Origin: Chitinophagales bacterium
Lineage (GTDB): Bacteria; Bacteroidota; Bacteroidia; Chitinophagales; JADIYW01
Reading direction: 5' to 3'
DNA: 64,000 bases
Assembly: GCA_020636535.1 (NCBI GenBank)
Contig: JACJXT010000011.1
Span: 1,674,001-1,738,000 of the forward strand
The translations under genes were made by a program, and so were the position numbers. The notes beneath the pieces were generated by a model. It saw only the letters and a program-made list of their open reading frames with translations, had not been told where the DNA came from and made no database searches. Of the stretch, positions 24,921 through 33,441 are shown piece after piece (position 1 is the stretch's first letter; every line of letters starts with the position of its first letter).

Positions 24921-25826
24921 ATGAATTGGCAGCACTATATTAAAAATTTTGAAGCTTATTTAAAAGTAGAGAAGTCGCTTTCTGCAAATTCAATTGATGC
25001 ATATTTACATGATGTTCAATTACTTAATACCTATAACTTAATTCAAAACTCTAGTAAGTTGCCAGAAGCTATTACACTCAATGATTTAGAACTGTTTTTA
25101 GCTTATTTGTATGATTTAGGTTTAAACGATCGTTCTCAAGCTAGAATTATTTCTGGTATCAAAGCATTTTTCAAGTACTTATTGCTTGATGATATGATTC
25201 AGCAAGATCCTGCTTATTTGCTAGAAGCTCCAAAACTCAGTAAAAAATTGCCAGATACTTTGAGTTTCTACGAAATTGAACAATTGATTGGTGCTTTAGA
25301 TTTATCAATAGACAAAAATATTCGCAATAAAGCGATGCTAGAAACTTTGTATAGTTGTGGTTTGCGTGTAACTGAGTTAATCAATCTGCGATTATCGTAT
25401 ATTTATAGAGATGTTGAATTTATACGAGTAATTGGTAAAGGCGATAAAGAAAGACTTGTACCAATTGGTTATGATGCTTTAAAACACATAGATATTTATA
25501 TTAATACAGTTAGAAACCAATTAAAAATTCCAGAAAAATACAATGATATATTATTTTTGAGTAGAAATGGAAAACCTATGAGTAGAGTGATGGTTTTTTA
25601 TGTAATTAAGGAATTGGCTCAAAAAATTGGACTACAAAAAAATATCAGTCCGCATACTTTTAGACATTCTTTTGCTACACATTTAATTGAAGGTGGTGCA
25701 GACTTACGAGCTGTACAGCAAATGCTAGGACATTCTTCAATTACAACAACAGAAATATATACACATCTAGATCAACAATACCTAAAAGAATCATTGTCAT
25801 TGCATCATCCACGATTTAGAAAGTAG
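24921..25826 (+). CDS. xerD: Site-specific tyrosine recombinase XerD-type
   Basis: It resolves chromosome dimers at dif with a partner recombinase. It has the N-terminal SAM-like core-binding domain (1-105) and then the catalytic domain with Arg149 (LRVTEL), Lys173 (GKGDKERLVP), His245 and Arg248 (HTFRHSFATHL), His271 (LGHSS) and Tyr280 (EIYTHLD). All six catalytic residues are present, and the length (301) is that of housekeeping XerC/D rather than a phage integrase. It starts directly at the stop of the kinase-like gene and converges on der 11 bases later. Confidence 0.95.
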   Translation: MNWQHYIKNFEAYLKVEKSLSANSIDAYLHDVQLLNTYNLIQNSSKLPEAITLNDLELFLAYLYDLGLNDRSQARIISGIKAFFKYLLLDDMIQQDPAYLLEAPKLSKKLPDTLSFYEIEQLIGALDLSIDKNIRNKAMLETLYSCGLRVTELINLRLSYIYRDVEFIRVIGKGDKERLVPIGYDALKHIDIYINTVRNQLKIPEKYNDILFLSRNGKPMSRVMVFYVIKELAQKIGLQKNISPHTFRHSFATHLIEGGADLRAVQQMLGHSSITTTEIYTHLDQQYLKESLSLHHPRFRK

Positions 25827-25837
25827 CTACTACGCTC

Positions 25838-27151
25838 CTATTTTTGTCTGAAGAAAATATTGATAGGCACACCACTTAAATTAAAGTTGGCTCTTAGTCT
25901 ATTTTCTAAGTAATTTTTATATGGTAGTTTTAAATATTTTGGATGATTACAGAAAAAAGCAAAACTTGGTGTTTTGGTTGGTAATTGTGTAATGTATTTT
26001 ATTTTTATATACTCTCCACGATAAGCTGGTGGTGGATATTTTTCTATTTCTTTTAACATTACTTCGTTCAACTGACTCGTAGGAATTTTTATTGTTTTTG
26101 CTTTGTAAACAGCCATTACTTCATCGAGTAGTTTATGTATTCTTTGCTTTTCTAAAGCAGATATAAATACAATAGGTACATCTCTAAATGGAGCTAATCT
26201 ATCTTTAATTTTTTCAGTGTACTCAATATGTGTATTGGTTTCTTTTTCAATAGCATCCCATTTATTTACAGCAATAACAATACCTTTTCTTTTATTCTGA
26301 ATGAGTTTAAAAATCTTCAAATCTTGTGCTTCAATACCATCGTTAGCATCTATTACTAATACACAAACATCTGCTTCATCTATAGATTTAATGGCACGCA
26401 TTACCGAATAAAATTCTAAATCTTCATGTACTTTATTTTTCTTGCGAATTCCTGCTGTGTCTATCAACAAAAACTCTTTTCCATATAAATTATAGTGTGT
26501 ATGAATAGAATCTCTTGTTGTTCCTGCAATATCTGTTACTATGTTTCTTTCTTTTCCAATTAATGCATTGGTTAAAGTCGATTTTCCTACATTAGGTTGA
26601 CCAAGAATTGCAATTTTAGGCAACTCATTTTCTTCGTCTTCTACAACAGCTTCTTCTTGTGGAATTTGTTCTGTAATAGCATCTAAAATCTCACCAGTTC
26701 CAGAACCACTTATAGATGACAACATAAACAGTTGTTCAAATCCAAGTGCATAAAACTCTGTTGCTAGTAATTGTCTGTCGTGATTATCTACCTTATTGAC
26801 ACATAGTAAAACTGGTTTATTGCTTTTTCTTAGCAATCGAGTTAATGCTTCATCTAAATCAGTAATTCCTGTAGTAACATCAACCATAAAAATTAGCAAA
26901 TTAGCTTCTTCAATAGCAATTTTTACTTGTTCTTTAATGGCTTTTTCAAAAACATCATCAGAGTTTGGCACAAAACCACCTGTATCTATAATATTAAATG
27001 TTTTACCATTCCATTCGGTAACATCGTATAATCTATCTCTAGTAACACCACTTAAATCGTCGGTAATTGATTTTCTATATCCAACCAAACGATTAAACAA
27101 AGTAGACTTTCCTACATTTGGTCTACCAACTATTGCAACTGTATAACTCAC
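25838..27151 (-). CDS. der: Ribosome biogenesis GTPase Der
   Basis: Der (EngA) is a two-domain GTPase needed for 50S subunit assembly. It has two tandem G domains, each with its own P-loop (GRPNVGKST at 8-16 and GQPNVGKST in the second), DTGG/DTAG switch motifs, and NKVD and NKWD specificity motifs. They are followed by a KH-like C-terminal domain ending in the usual basic tail (LSGVPINIFFRQK). At 437 residues it is complete. It is transcribed alone, convergent with xerD. Confidence 0.97.
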   Translation of the reverse strand: MSYTVAIVGRPNVGKSTLFNRLVGYRKSITDDLSGVTRDRLYDVTEWNGKTFNIIDTGGFVPNSDDVFEKAIKEQVKIAIEEANLLIFMVDVTTGITDLDEALTRLLRKSNKPVLLCVNKVDNHDRQLLATEFYALGFEQLFMLSSISGSGTGEILDAITEQIPQEEAVVEDEENELPKIAILGQPNVGKSTLTNALIGKERNIVTDIAGTTRDSIHTHYNLYGKEFLLIDTAGIRKKNKVHEDLEFYSVMRAIKSIDEADVCVLVIDANDGIEAQDLKIFKLIQNKRKGIVIAVNKWDAIEKETNTHIEYTEKIKDRLAPFRDVPIVFISALEKQRIHKLLDEVMAVYKAKTIKIPTSQLNEVMLKEIEKYPPPAYRGEYIKIKYITQLPTKTPSFAFFCNHPKYLKLPYKNYLENRLRANFNLSGVPINIFFRQK

Positions 27152-27318
27152 GCTACAAAGATACGCTAATTTATTGCAAATTGAGTGATTGACTATTTCT
27201 TAATACCATGAATTGCACACATGGTTACTAATATTGAAGTATTTAATATTTCCTATACTAAAGAAGAATGTATTTTAGTATATTTAACTTTACATATTAA
27301 TAATCGTTAATTATTTTA

Positions 27319-27624
27319 TTAATAATCTTTAGGTTCTTGATGTGTGCTTCTTAATCTGATTATTCGAATATGATTTTTATAAATTCTAAAAACTATTCTA
27401 TAATTATATAATTCATAATATCTGTAAGTCCCATCATTATTTTGTTTATATTTATCTTTAGCAAACCTTTCTGGATTTATTTCTAGTTGATTTGTAGATT
27501 GTACTATACCTTCTACTACTTTCTTTGCATTTTGTAATGAATCTTTTGCAATGTAATTGTATATGTTTCTTACTTGAGTTCTTGCAGTTTTATTCCAAAC
27601 TACCACATATCTTTCTTCTACCAT
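27319..27624 (-). CDS. ParE/RelE-type toxin
   Basis: A 101-residue protein of the RelE/ParE superfamily. Seen are the N-terminal helix (WNKTARTQVRNIYNYIAKDS), the turn and second helix (AKKVVEGIVQ), then the beta-sheet end with YRYYELYNYRIVFRIYKNHIRIIRLRSTHQ. ParE-like members poison gyrase and RelE-like members cleave mRNA on the ribosome; the sequence does not decide which. It overlaps the upstream antitoxin by seven bases, the usual coupled arrangement. Confidence 0.88.
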   Translation of the reverse strand: MVEERYVVVWNKTARTQVRNIYNYIAKDSLQNAKKVVEGIVQSTNQLEINPERFAKDKYKQNNDGTYRYYELYNYRIVFRIYKNHIRIIRLRSTHQEPKDY

Positions 27625-27857
27625 TTTTGAATTTCTTTTTCAAATACAGCTTGAGTTACATAATCTCCTTTTTCATATTCTTTTTCAGATGCTTCTATCT
27701 CCTTATTGTACTGTTCTATACTTATTCTTTCATCTCTATTTAAAAGTATATAAATAGCTTCTAGTATTTTTTCGTCATCTTCCATTGCAATTCTAGATTG
27801 TAATCTTTCTCTTAACTCTGCTGTACTCATAACTTTGCTTTTTACTAAGTTATACAT
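27618..27857 (-). CDS. Antitoxin of the ParE/RelE-type pair
   Basis: A small acidic helical protein (79 residues from the first ATG; the ATG at residue 10, MSTAELRERL, is an equally good start). Its N-terminal helix LRERLQSRIAMEDDEKILEA and the YNKEIEASEKEYEKGDYVTQ tail are typical of Bacteroidota antitoxins beside ParE. Here the upstream antitoxin gene is translated first and overlaps the toxin start by seven bases. The antitoxin probably also represses this operon. Confidence 0.82.
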   Translation of the reverse strand: MYNLVKSKVMSTAELRERLQSRIAMEDDEKILEAIYILLNRDERISIEQYNKEIEASEKEYEKGDYVTQAVFEKEIQKW

Positions 27858-28037
27858 TTTATTCTTTCTTTATTGTTAATTTATTTTATGAAGTTTTTAA
27901 TAGTCGTATCTTATACTCTATCCCTGCATTTTTTACAATGAATTCAGCATAGAAAATATTCAAAATTTATTTTGCTCTTCTAAACGCTAATTAGTATTAA
28001 AAAATTACAATTAACTTTAACTAAATAGTATTATTGG

Positions 28038-28045
28038 TACTTTTG
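28038..28045 (+). promoter_or_regulatory. -7 box for the ABC exporter gene, giving a near-leaderless start
   Basis: TACTTTTG fits TAnnTTTG and ends eight bases before the ATG at 28054, leaving room for at most a few untranslated bases. Confidence 0.55.
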
Positions 28046-28053
28046 CCAAGCAA

Positions 28054-29844
28054 ATGTCTAGACCTAGTTTTAAAAATTTACCAAAAAAAGAAGATATACT
28101 TAAAGCACTAAGCATATTTTCTTATATGAAACCTTATAAGTTTCTTTTTATCTTAGGAATTATTACACTGTTTCTCTCTAGTGTAACTGTAATGGCTTTT
28201 CCAAAGCTACTAGGTTCTATGATAGATGTCTCGGTTGGAAAATCTGATGATTTTATACAAAACAGAAATCAAGTAGTACTTATATTCTTATTGATTTTAG
28301 TAGCACAAGGTGTCTTTTCTTTTCTACGAGTATATATTTTTGCTAAAGTAAATGAGCCAGTTTTAGCTAATATTAGAAAAGATTTATATAATAAAATTAT
28401 TTGTTTTCCAATGTCTTTTTTTGAAAAAACAAGAACTGGAGAATTACAAAGTCGGCTAACCAATGATGTAACTGCATTATCTGATATTCTATCTTTAACA
28501 CTAGCTGAGTTTTTTAGACAATTTGCTATTTTAATTGTTGGAATAGGTTTATTGTTCTATACTTCTGTAAAGCTGACACTAATTATGCTGGCAACATTTC
28601 CTATAGTTATTGTACTAGGTATTTTGCTTAGTAGATTTATTAGAAATAATTCTAAAAATATTCAAGAAGCACTAGCTAAAGCCAATGTTGTTTTAGATGA
28701 AACACTTATGAGTATTCAGTCGGTAAAAGCATATACTAGAGAAGCTTATGAATCGCAAAGATATGCTACTGATATAGATGCCTCTAAACGATTAGGCATC
28801 ATTAATGCTATTTTTAGAGGCGGATTTGTAACTTTTATTATTGTTGTTGTTTTTGGTGCAATTGTTTTTATTTTTTGGTCTGGAACTGGTATGGTAGAAC
28901 AAAATCACATCGACCCAAATACTGGAATTACTCCTGGAAAATTGATTGAGTTTTTAATGTATACTATTTTTATTGGTGGATCTTTTGGTGGTTTAAGTGA
29001 TTCTTTAGGACGAATTGTAAAAGCTATTGGTGCAACAGAACGCATTGTTGATATTTTAAATACACCAACAGAAACAGACATTAATAATTTTACGCCTTTA
29101 AAATTAGATGGCAATATTGTTTTTCAGAATGTAGCATTTGCATATCCAACAAGAAAAGACATTGACATTTTTAAAGATTTAAATCTTACCATAGAAAAAG
29201 GACAAAAAGTAGCTTTAGTTGGTCCTTCTGGTGCTGGAAAGTCGACTATTATACAGCTTATTTTAAAGTATTATGATGTAGACAGTGGCACAATAAGTAT
29301 AGCTAATACTAATATTAATGATATTAATGTAAAACAACTACGAGATAATATGGCTATTGTACCGCAAGAAGTTTTATTATTTGGTGGAAGTATTAAAGAA
29401 AATATTTTATACGGAAAACTTGATGCTACAGATGAAGAAATTATTCAAGCTGCTAAACAAGCCAATGCACTAGAATTTATAGAACAATTTCCTGAAGGTT
29501 TGAACACTGTTGTTGGCGAAAGAGGTATAAAACTAAGTGGTGGTCAGCGACAAAGAATTGCCATTGCTAGAGCTATTTTAAAAAATCCGCCAATATTATT
29601 GCTTGATGAAGCTACTAGTAGTTTAGATGCAGAATCTGAACACTTGGTACAAGCTGCTTTAAATACTTTAATGGAAAATAGAACGACTATTATTATAGCA
29701 CACCGATTATCTACTATTAGAAATGTAGATAAGATTTTAGTACTGAATCATGGTAAAATAGTAGAACAAGGTTCGCACGAAGAATTATCTACTCAAGATG
29801 GTTTGTATAGCAACTTATTAAAACTGCAATTTCAGTTGAATTAA
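28054..29844 (+). CDS. ABC exporter with fused membrane and ATPase domains (MsbA/multidrug type)
   Basis: A 596-residue half-transporter with six predicted membrane helices (from FILGIITLFLSSVTVMAF onward) and a C-terminal ATPase. The nucleotide-binding domain has canonical Walker A GPSGAGKST, Q-loop IVPQEVLLFGG, signature LSGGQRQR, Walker B ILLLDEATSSLD with catalytic Glu, and the H-loop (IIAHRLST). All active-site residues are intact, in contrast to the related gene at 56283. The substrate could be lipid A precursor, lipid or drug. It is transcribed away from the divergent toxin-antitoxin genes, with a -7 box almost at its start. Confidence 0.93.
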   Translation: MSRPSFKNLPKKEDILKALSIFSYMKPYKFLFILGIITLFLSSVTVMAFPKLLGSMIDVSVGKSDDFIQNRNQVVLIFLLILVAQGVFSFLRVYIFAKVNEPVLANIRKDLYNKIICFPMSFFEKTRTGELQSRLTNDVTALSDILSLTLAEFFRQFAILIVGIGLLFYTSVKLTLIMLATFPIVIVLGILLSRFIRNNSKNIQEALAKANVVLDETLMSIQSVKAYTREAYESQRYATDIDASKRLGIINAIFRGGFVTFIIVVVFGAIVFIFWSGTGMVEQNHIDPNTGITPGKLIEFLMYTIFIGGSFGGLSDSLGRIVKAIGATERIVDILNTPTETDINNFTPLKLDGNIVFQNVAFAYPTRKDIDIFKDLNLTIEKGQKVALVGPSGAGKSTIIQLILKYYDVDSGTISIANTNINDINVKQLRDNMAIVPQEVLLFGGSIKENILYGKLDATDEEIIQAAKQANALEFIEQFPEGLNTVVGERGIKLSGGQRQRIAIARAILKNPPILLLDEATSSLDAESEHLVQAALNTLMENRTTIIIAHRLSTIRNVDKILVLNHGKIVEQGSHEELSTQDGLYSNLLKLQFQLN

Positions 29845-29894
29845 AGTTATTTGAATATATCCTATACATAATGCATATATAGTATAAAGTTATC

Positions 29895-30644
29895 TTACTT
29901 TCTTAAATAGTTTTTATCTCTTTTGGCAGCAAGTTTCATTCTTATAACACCTAATGCAGCTTCTTTTACTATACTACCAGACATCTTTGAAACACCAACT
30001 TCTCTATCTTTAAAAGTTATAGGCACTTCAATAATATTTATTTTTTGTATCCAAACTGCAAACTTCATCTGTATTTGAAAAGCATATCCAACAAAATTAA
30101 TTTGGTTTAAATCAATCTTGTTTAAAGTACCTTTAGTATAACACACAAAACCAGCAGTTGCATCTTTTACACGCATTCCTGTTACTATTCGTACATATTT
30201 AGAACCAAACAAAGAAATCAATAGTCGTTTAACTGGCCAGTTTACTACTGCACCATCTTTTATATATCTTGAACCAACAGCTAAACCAGCACCTTTATTT
30301 TCACAAGCATCAACTAATCTTAAAACATCATTTGGATTGTGCGAAAAATCAGCATCCATTTCTATAATATAATTATACTTTGCTTTGTCTAACGCCCATT
30401 TAAAACCAGTAATATATGCTGTACCTAAACCTAATTTTCCAGTTCTTTCAATAATGTGTACTCTATCAGGAAATTGTTGCATTAAACTTTTTACTACAGT
30501 TGCAGTACCATCTGGCGAACCATCTTCAATTACCAAAATTTCAAATCTATCAGATAAATTAAGAGTATAAGGAATAATATTGGCTATATTTTCCTTTTCA
30601 TTATAAGTTGGTATGATGATGATACAATCTCTCAAAAAAAACAT
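29895..30644 (-). CDS. Polyprenol-phosphate glycosyltransferase (DPM1-like)
   Basis: A 249-residue GT2 enzyme that transfers a sugar from a nucleotide donor to a polyprenyl-phosphate. Motifs are IIIPTYNEKENIA, VIEDGSPDGT, GLGTAYITGF, the EMDADFSHNP metal site, GSRYIKDGAV and DATAGFVCY. There are no membrane helices, unlike bacterial ArnC-type proteins. It lies 64 bases after mpl on the same strand. It resembles the GT2 at 22456 but is clearly separate. In Bacteroidota the commonest role is protein O-mannosylation or glycolipid synthesis, which is not proven here. Confidence 0.9.
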   Translation of the reverse strand: MFFLRDCIIIIPTYNEKENIANIIPYTLNLSDRFEILVIEDGSPDGTATVVKSLMQQFPDRVHIIERTGKLGLGTAYITGFKWALDKAKYNYIIEMDADFSHNPNDVLRLVDACENKGAGLAVGSRYIKDGAVVNWPVKRLLISLFGSKYVRIVTGMRVKDATAGFVCYTKGTLNKIDLNQINFVGYAFQIQMKFAVWIQKINIIEVPITFKDREVGVSKMSGSIVKEAALGVIRMKLAAKRDKNYLRK

Positions 30645-30708
30645 TTAAGCAATCAAAATTAAATAATATAATTCTGAATTCAATTAATACAGCATTGTAT
30701 TTATGTTG

Positions 30709-32064
30709 CTATATCTTAAAATCACTAGCGGTTAGTCCACCAATATTGCCAGAACTCATTAATAATAAAACACTATTGAGTTCTATTTGTGCTAATATAT
30801 TTTCTTTTAATGCTTTGGCATCATTCAATACAATAATGCTATCATCTCCAAAATTAGTTTGAATATATAGAGCATCAAAACCAGTTTTTCCTTTTATTTT
30901 TAATGCTGCTTCATCTAAAAATACCAATTTTATAGTAGCACTATCTAAACTGTTTTTATACTGATGAATAAAATTTTCTTGTAAAGAACTATAAGTATGC
31001 ATTTCAAAAACAGCTATAATTTTTCTATTTGGATATTGTGTTTTTACTGCATCAACAGTAGCTTTTAATTTGCTTGGTGCATGAGCAAAATCTCTATAAA
31101 CAGCATATTTTTTATCAATGTTTTCATACTGCAATTCTAATCGTTTAGCAGCACCTTTAAATGTACTAATTGCATTTAACGCATCATTTTCATCAATACC
31201 TAATAATTTTGCTACTTCAAAGGCAGCTTTTAAATTCATTAAATTGTGTTTGCCAAATACTTTTATAGCAATTTTCTGTTGATGATAATTGATAATGGTT
31301 TGTTCGTCTTCTACTACAAAATTAAACGCTTTATAAGGAATTAAATTACACGATGGATTACTATCAATGACCAATTGTTTTAAAACATCATCTTCTTCAT
31401 TATAAATTAAATATCCATTTTTATCTATTGATAAAATAAACTGTTTAAAGGCATCTAAATAACTTTCAAAAGTTGGAAACACATTAATATGATCCCAAGC
31501 AATTCCAGAAATTATTGCAATATTTGGATGATAATGTAAAAACTTACTTTTTAAATCTAAAGGAGAAGTTAAATATTCATCTCCTTCTATAATAATATTT
31601 TTTGCAGTGTTCGATGTTTTAACCATATACTCAAAACCATCTAACTGTGCACCAACTAAATAATCAAAATCAATTTTTTGTTGAAGTAAAATATGCATAA
31701 TCATAGCAGTAATAGTTGTCTTACCATGACTTCCTGCTACTACAACTCTGTTTTTGTCTTTACATGTTTCATAAATAAATGCAGGAAATGAATATATTGG
31801 AATATTTAATGCTTGTGCTTGTAACAACTCAGGATTATCTGCTTTAGCATGCATTCCTAAAATAACTGCATTTATATTGCTAGTAATCTTTTCAGGAAAC
31901 CAACCCAATTCATTTGGTAAAATATTAGCTTTAGCTAAATTCGTTTTTGCAGGATCAAAAATAGCATCATCAGAACCTGTAACAATATTGCCTTGTGCCT
32001 TTAAGTGTAGTGCTAACTGATGCATTACTGCACCACCAATTGCTATAAAGTGATATTTTGCCAT
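30709..32064 (-). CDS. mpl: UDP-N-acetylmuramate:tripeptide ligase
   Basis: Mpl recycles murein by joining L-Ala-gamma-D-Glu-meso-DAP to UDP-MurNAc. It is a Mur ligase of 451 residues. The N-terminal domain has HFIAIGGAVMHQLALHL. The ATP loop is GSHGKTTITAM and the central domain has IIEGDEYLTSPLDL and IAWDHINVF. The C-terminal domain starts near FGKHNLMNLKAA and has DFAHAPSK and VFEMHTYSS. The HxIAIGG start and GDEY tell it from MurC. It is followed by the glycosyltransferase gene and transcribed away from the ytxJ operon. Confidence 0.94.
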   Translation of the reverse strand: MAKYHFIAIGGAVMHQLALHLKAQGNIVTGSDDAIFDPAKTNLAKANILPNELGWFPEKITSNINAVILGMHAKADNPELLQAQALNIPIYSFPAFIYETCKDKNRVVVAGSHGKTTITAMIMHILLQQKIDFDYLVGAQLDGFEYMVKTSNTAKNIIIEGDEYLTSPLDLKSKFLHYHPNIAIISGIAWDHINVFPTFESYLDAFKQFILSIDKNGYLIYNEEDDVLKQLVIDSNPSCNLIPYKAFNFVVEDEQTIINYHQQKIAIKVFGKHNLMNLKAAFEVAKLLGIDENDALNAISTFKGAAKRLELQYENIDKKYAVYRDFAHAPSKLKATVDAVKTQYPNRKIIAVFEMHTYSSLQENFIHQYKNSLDSATIKLVFLDEAALKIKGKTGFDALYIQTNFGDDSIIVLNDAKALKENILAQIELNSVLLLMSSGNIGGLTASDFKI

Positions 32065-32160
32065 AATTTGTTAAAAAACAATTAAAGTATTAATAAGTAT
32101 TCGTATTTAAAAATAAACACACAATATATTTTATAGTTTTGAGTTTTTAAACTAAAAAAG

Positions 32161-32295
32161 ATGAAAAAAGTAAAAATATTTTTAGCAGTAGTAGCAGCAA
32201 CAGCTTTATTAACTATGTCTTGTCATAGAAAAAGTGGTTGTCCTGGTTTTTCAAGCGATAAGAACAAAATAGAAAAACAAGAAAAATCTGTTTAA
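32161..32295 (+). CDS. Mini-lipoprotein overlapping ytxJ
   Basis: Forty-four residues: signal peptide (KIFLAVVAATALLTMS), lipobox LTMSC with Cys21, and a mature part of only 24 residues (CHRKSGCPGF then a Lys/Ser-rich end). It has a second Cys at the CPGF. The stop TAA shares its last base with the ytxJ ATG (TAATG), so translation is coupled. I recognise no family. The coupling to a bacilliredoxin gene and the Cys pair suggest a small envelope redox or peptide role, but that is only an inference. Confidence 0.75.
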   Translation: MKKVKIFLAVVAATALLTMSCHRKSGCPGFSSDKNKIEKQEKSV

Positions 32296-32609
32296 TGCTT
32301 AATTGGTTGCCATTAACAACAGAACAAGAATTCCATAATTTATATGAGCAAGAAAGTCCATTTGCTGTATTTAAACATTCTACAAGATGTTCAATTAGCA
32401 GTATGGCAAAAAATCGTATAGAAAAAGAATGGAATTTAGATATTCCTATCTACTATTTAGATTTGATAGAATATCGCTCTGTTTCAAATGATATTGCAAC
32501 TACATCTGGCATACATCACGAAAGTCCACAATTAATTGTTTTTAAAGATAAAACTGTAGCTTATCATGCAAGTCATAATTTTATTTTTGTTAACGATATT
32601 GTGATTTGA
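32295..32609 (+). CDS. ytxJ: YtxJ-type monothiol bacilliredoxin-like protein
   Basis: A 104-residue thioredoxin-fold protein. The active-site segment KHSTRCSISSMA has a single Cys32, the mark of the YtxJ/BrxC group that removes bacillithiol from proteins. Strands follow (IPIYYLDLIEYR), then HHESPQLIVFKDKTVAYHASH containing the cis-Pro turn. Bacillithiol is made by many Bacteroidota, so a cytoplasmic redox role is reasonable. It is coupled to a mini-lipoprotein gene by a one-base overlap. Confidence 0.88.
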   Translation: MLNWLPLTTEQEFHNLYEQESPFAVFKHSTRCSISSMAKNRIEKEWNLDIPIYYLDLIEYRSVSNDIATTSGIHHESPQLIVFKDKTVAYHASHNFIFVNDIVI

Positions 32610-32666
32610 TACTAATTTCTTTCTTATCTCTATAATTTAAACTATTTTAGTACTAAATTGTTTTAA

Positions 32667-33440
32667 ATGTCGATGTATCGTTCATTAAAAAATATAATGC
32701 TATTACTTTTTGTAATAGTAAGTACTAGTATTATAGCACAAGATATTTATAGTTACGATACCAATAATGAAGAAACATATTATAGAAAATCGTGGAGAGT
32801 TGGTGGTTTTCTACAAAGCAATGGTATTGGCTTTGGTGCTACTTTAACCAATGGCAAGCAAAAAAGAAGTGCTTTATTATATCAATTTGATTGGGCTTAT
32901 TTTTTTCATAGTAATGAGAAAAAAAGAAATTCAAGATACACACCAGGCGATTTAGTAAAAAAATACTACTACGGAAAAATAAATTCTTTAATGGCAATTC
33001 ATGCAGCAGTTGGTCAAGAAATAATATTGGCTAATAAAGCAGAAAAAAACGGTGTAATGATTTCATTTAGTTATGCAGGTGGTTTTACGCTTGGCATTTT
33101 AAAACCATATGAACTTACTATTTGTACTGATATAACTAATAGCACTTGTACTGATTTTGCTTATATGTCTTATGATGAAGCTGGTGCCGATTTCTTAAAT
33201 CCTGATTTAATTATTGGTTCTGCTGGCTTTGGAAAAGGTTGGCAACTAAAATTTAGACCTGGATTACATTTAAAAACTGGAATTTCTTTTGATTGGGGAA
33301 AAGCATCGAGTTTAATTAAAGTAATAGATGTAGGTGCTGCTTGCGATTTTTATTTTAAAGACTTACCCATCATGATTGATAATAACAAAGCATTTTATCC
33401 GAGTGTATATTTAGGATTCTCCTTAGGTAAACGAAAATAA
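32667..33440 (+). CDS. Conserved outer-membrane-type protein upstream of lipA
   Basis: A 257-residue exported protein: signal peptide (NIMLLLFVIVSTSIIAQ), then alternating aromatic-rich strands (WRVGGFLQSNGIGFG, ALLYQFDWAYFF, LHLKTGISFDWGKAS) with a final YLGFSLGKRK. This pattern suggests an eight- to ten-strand beta barrel in the outer membrane, although the ending is KRK rather than a hydrophobic aromatic. No family was recognised. It ends one base before the lipA ATG, so it is co-transcribed with lipA. Confidence 0.65.
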   Translation: MSMYRSLKNIMLLLFVIVSTSIIAQDIYSYDTNNEETYYRKSWRVGGFLQSNGIGFGATLTNGKQKRSALLYQFDWAYFFHSNEKKRNSRYTPGDLVKKYYYGKINSLMAIHAAVGQEIILANKAEKNGVMISFSYAGGFTLGILKPYELTICTDITNSTCTDFAYMSYDEAGADFLNPDLIIGSAGFGKGWQLKFRPGLHLKTGISFDWGKASSLIKVIDVGAACDFYFKDLPIMIDNNKAFYPSVYLGFSLGKRK

Positions 33441-33441
33441 C

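Noticed and set aside
24921..25826. xerD-type gene as an integrase marking a genomic island
   Set aside because: Length, domains and absence of an attachment repeat or flanking phage genes fit the housekeeping recombinase.
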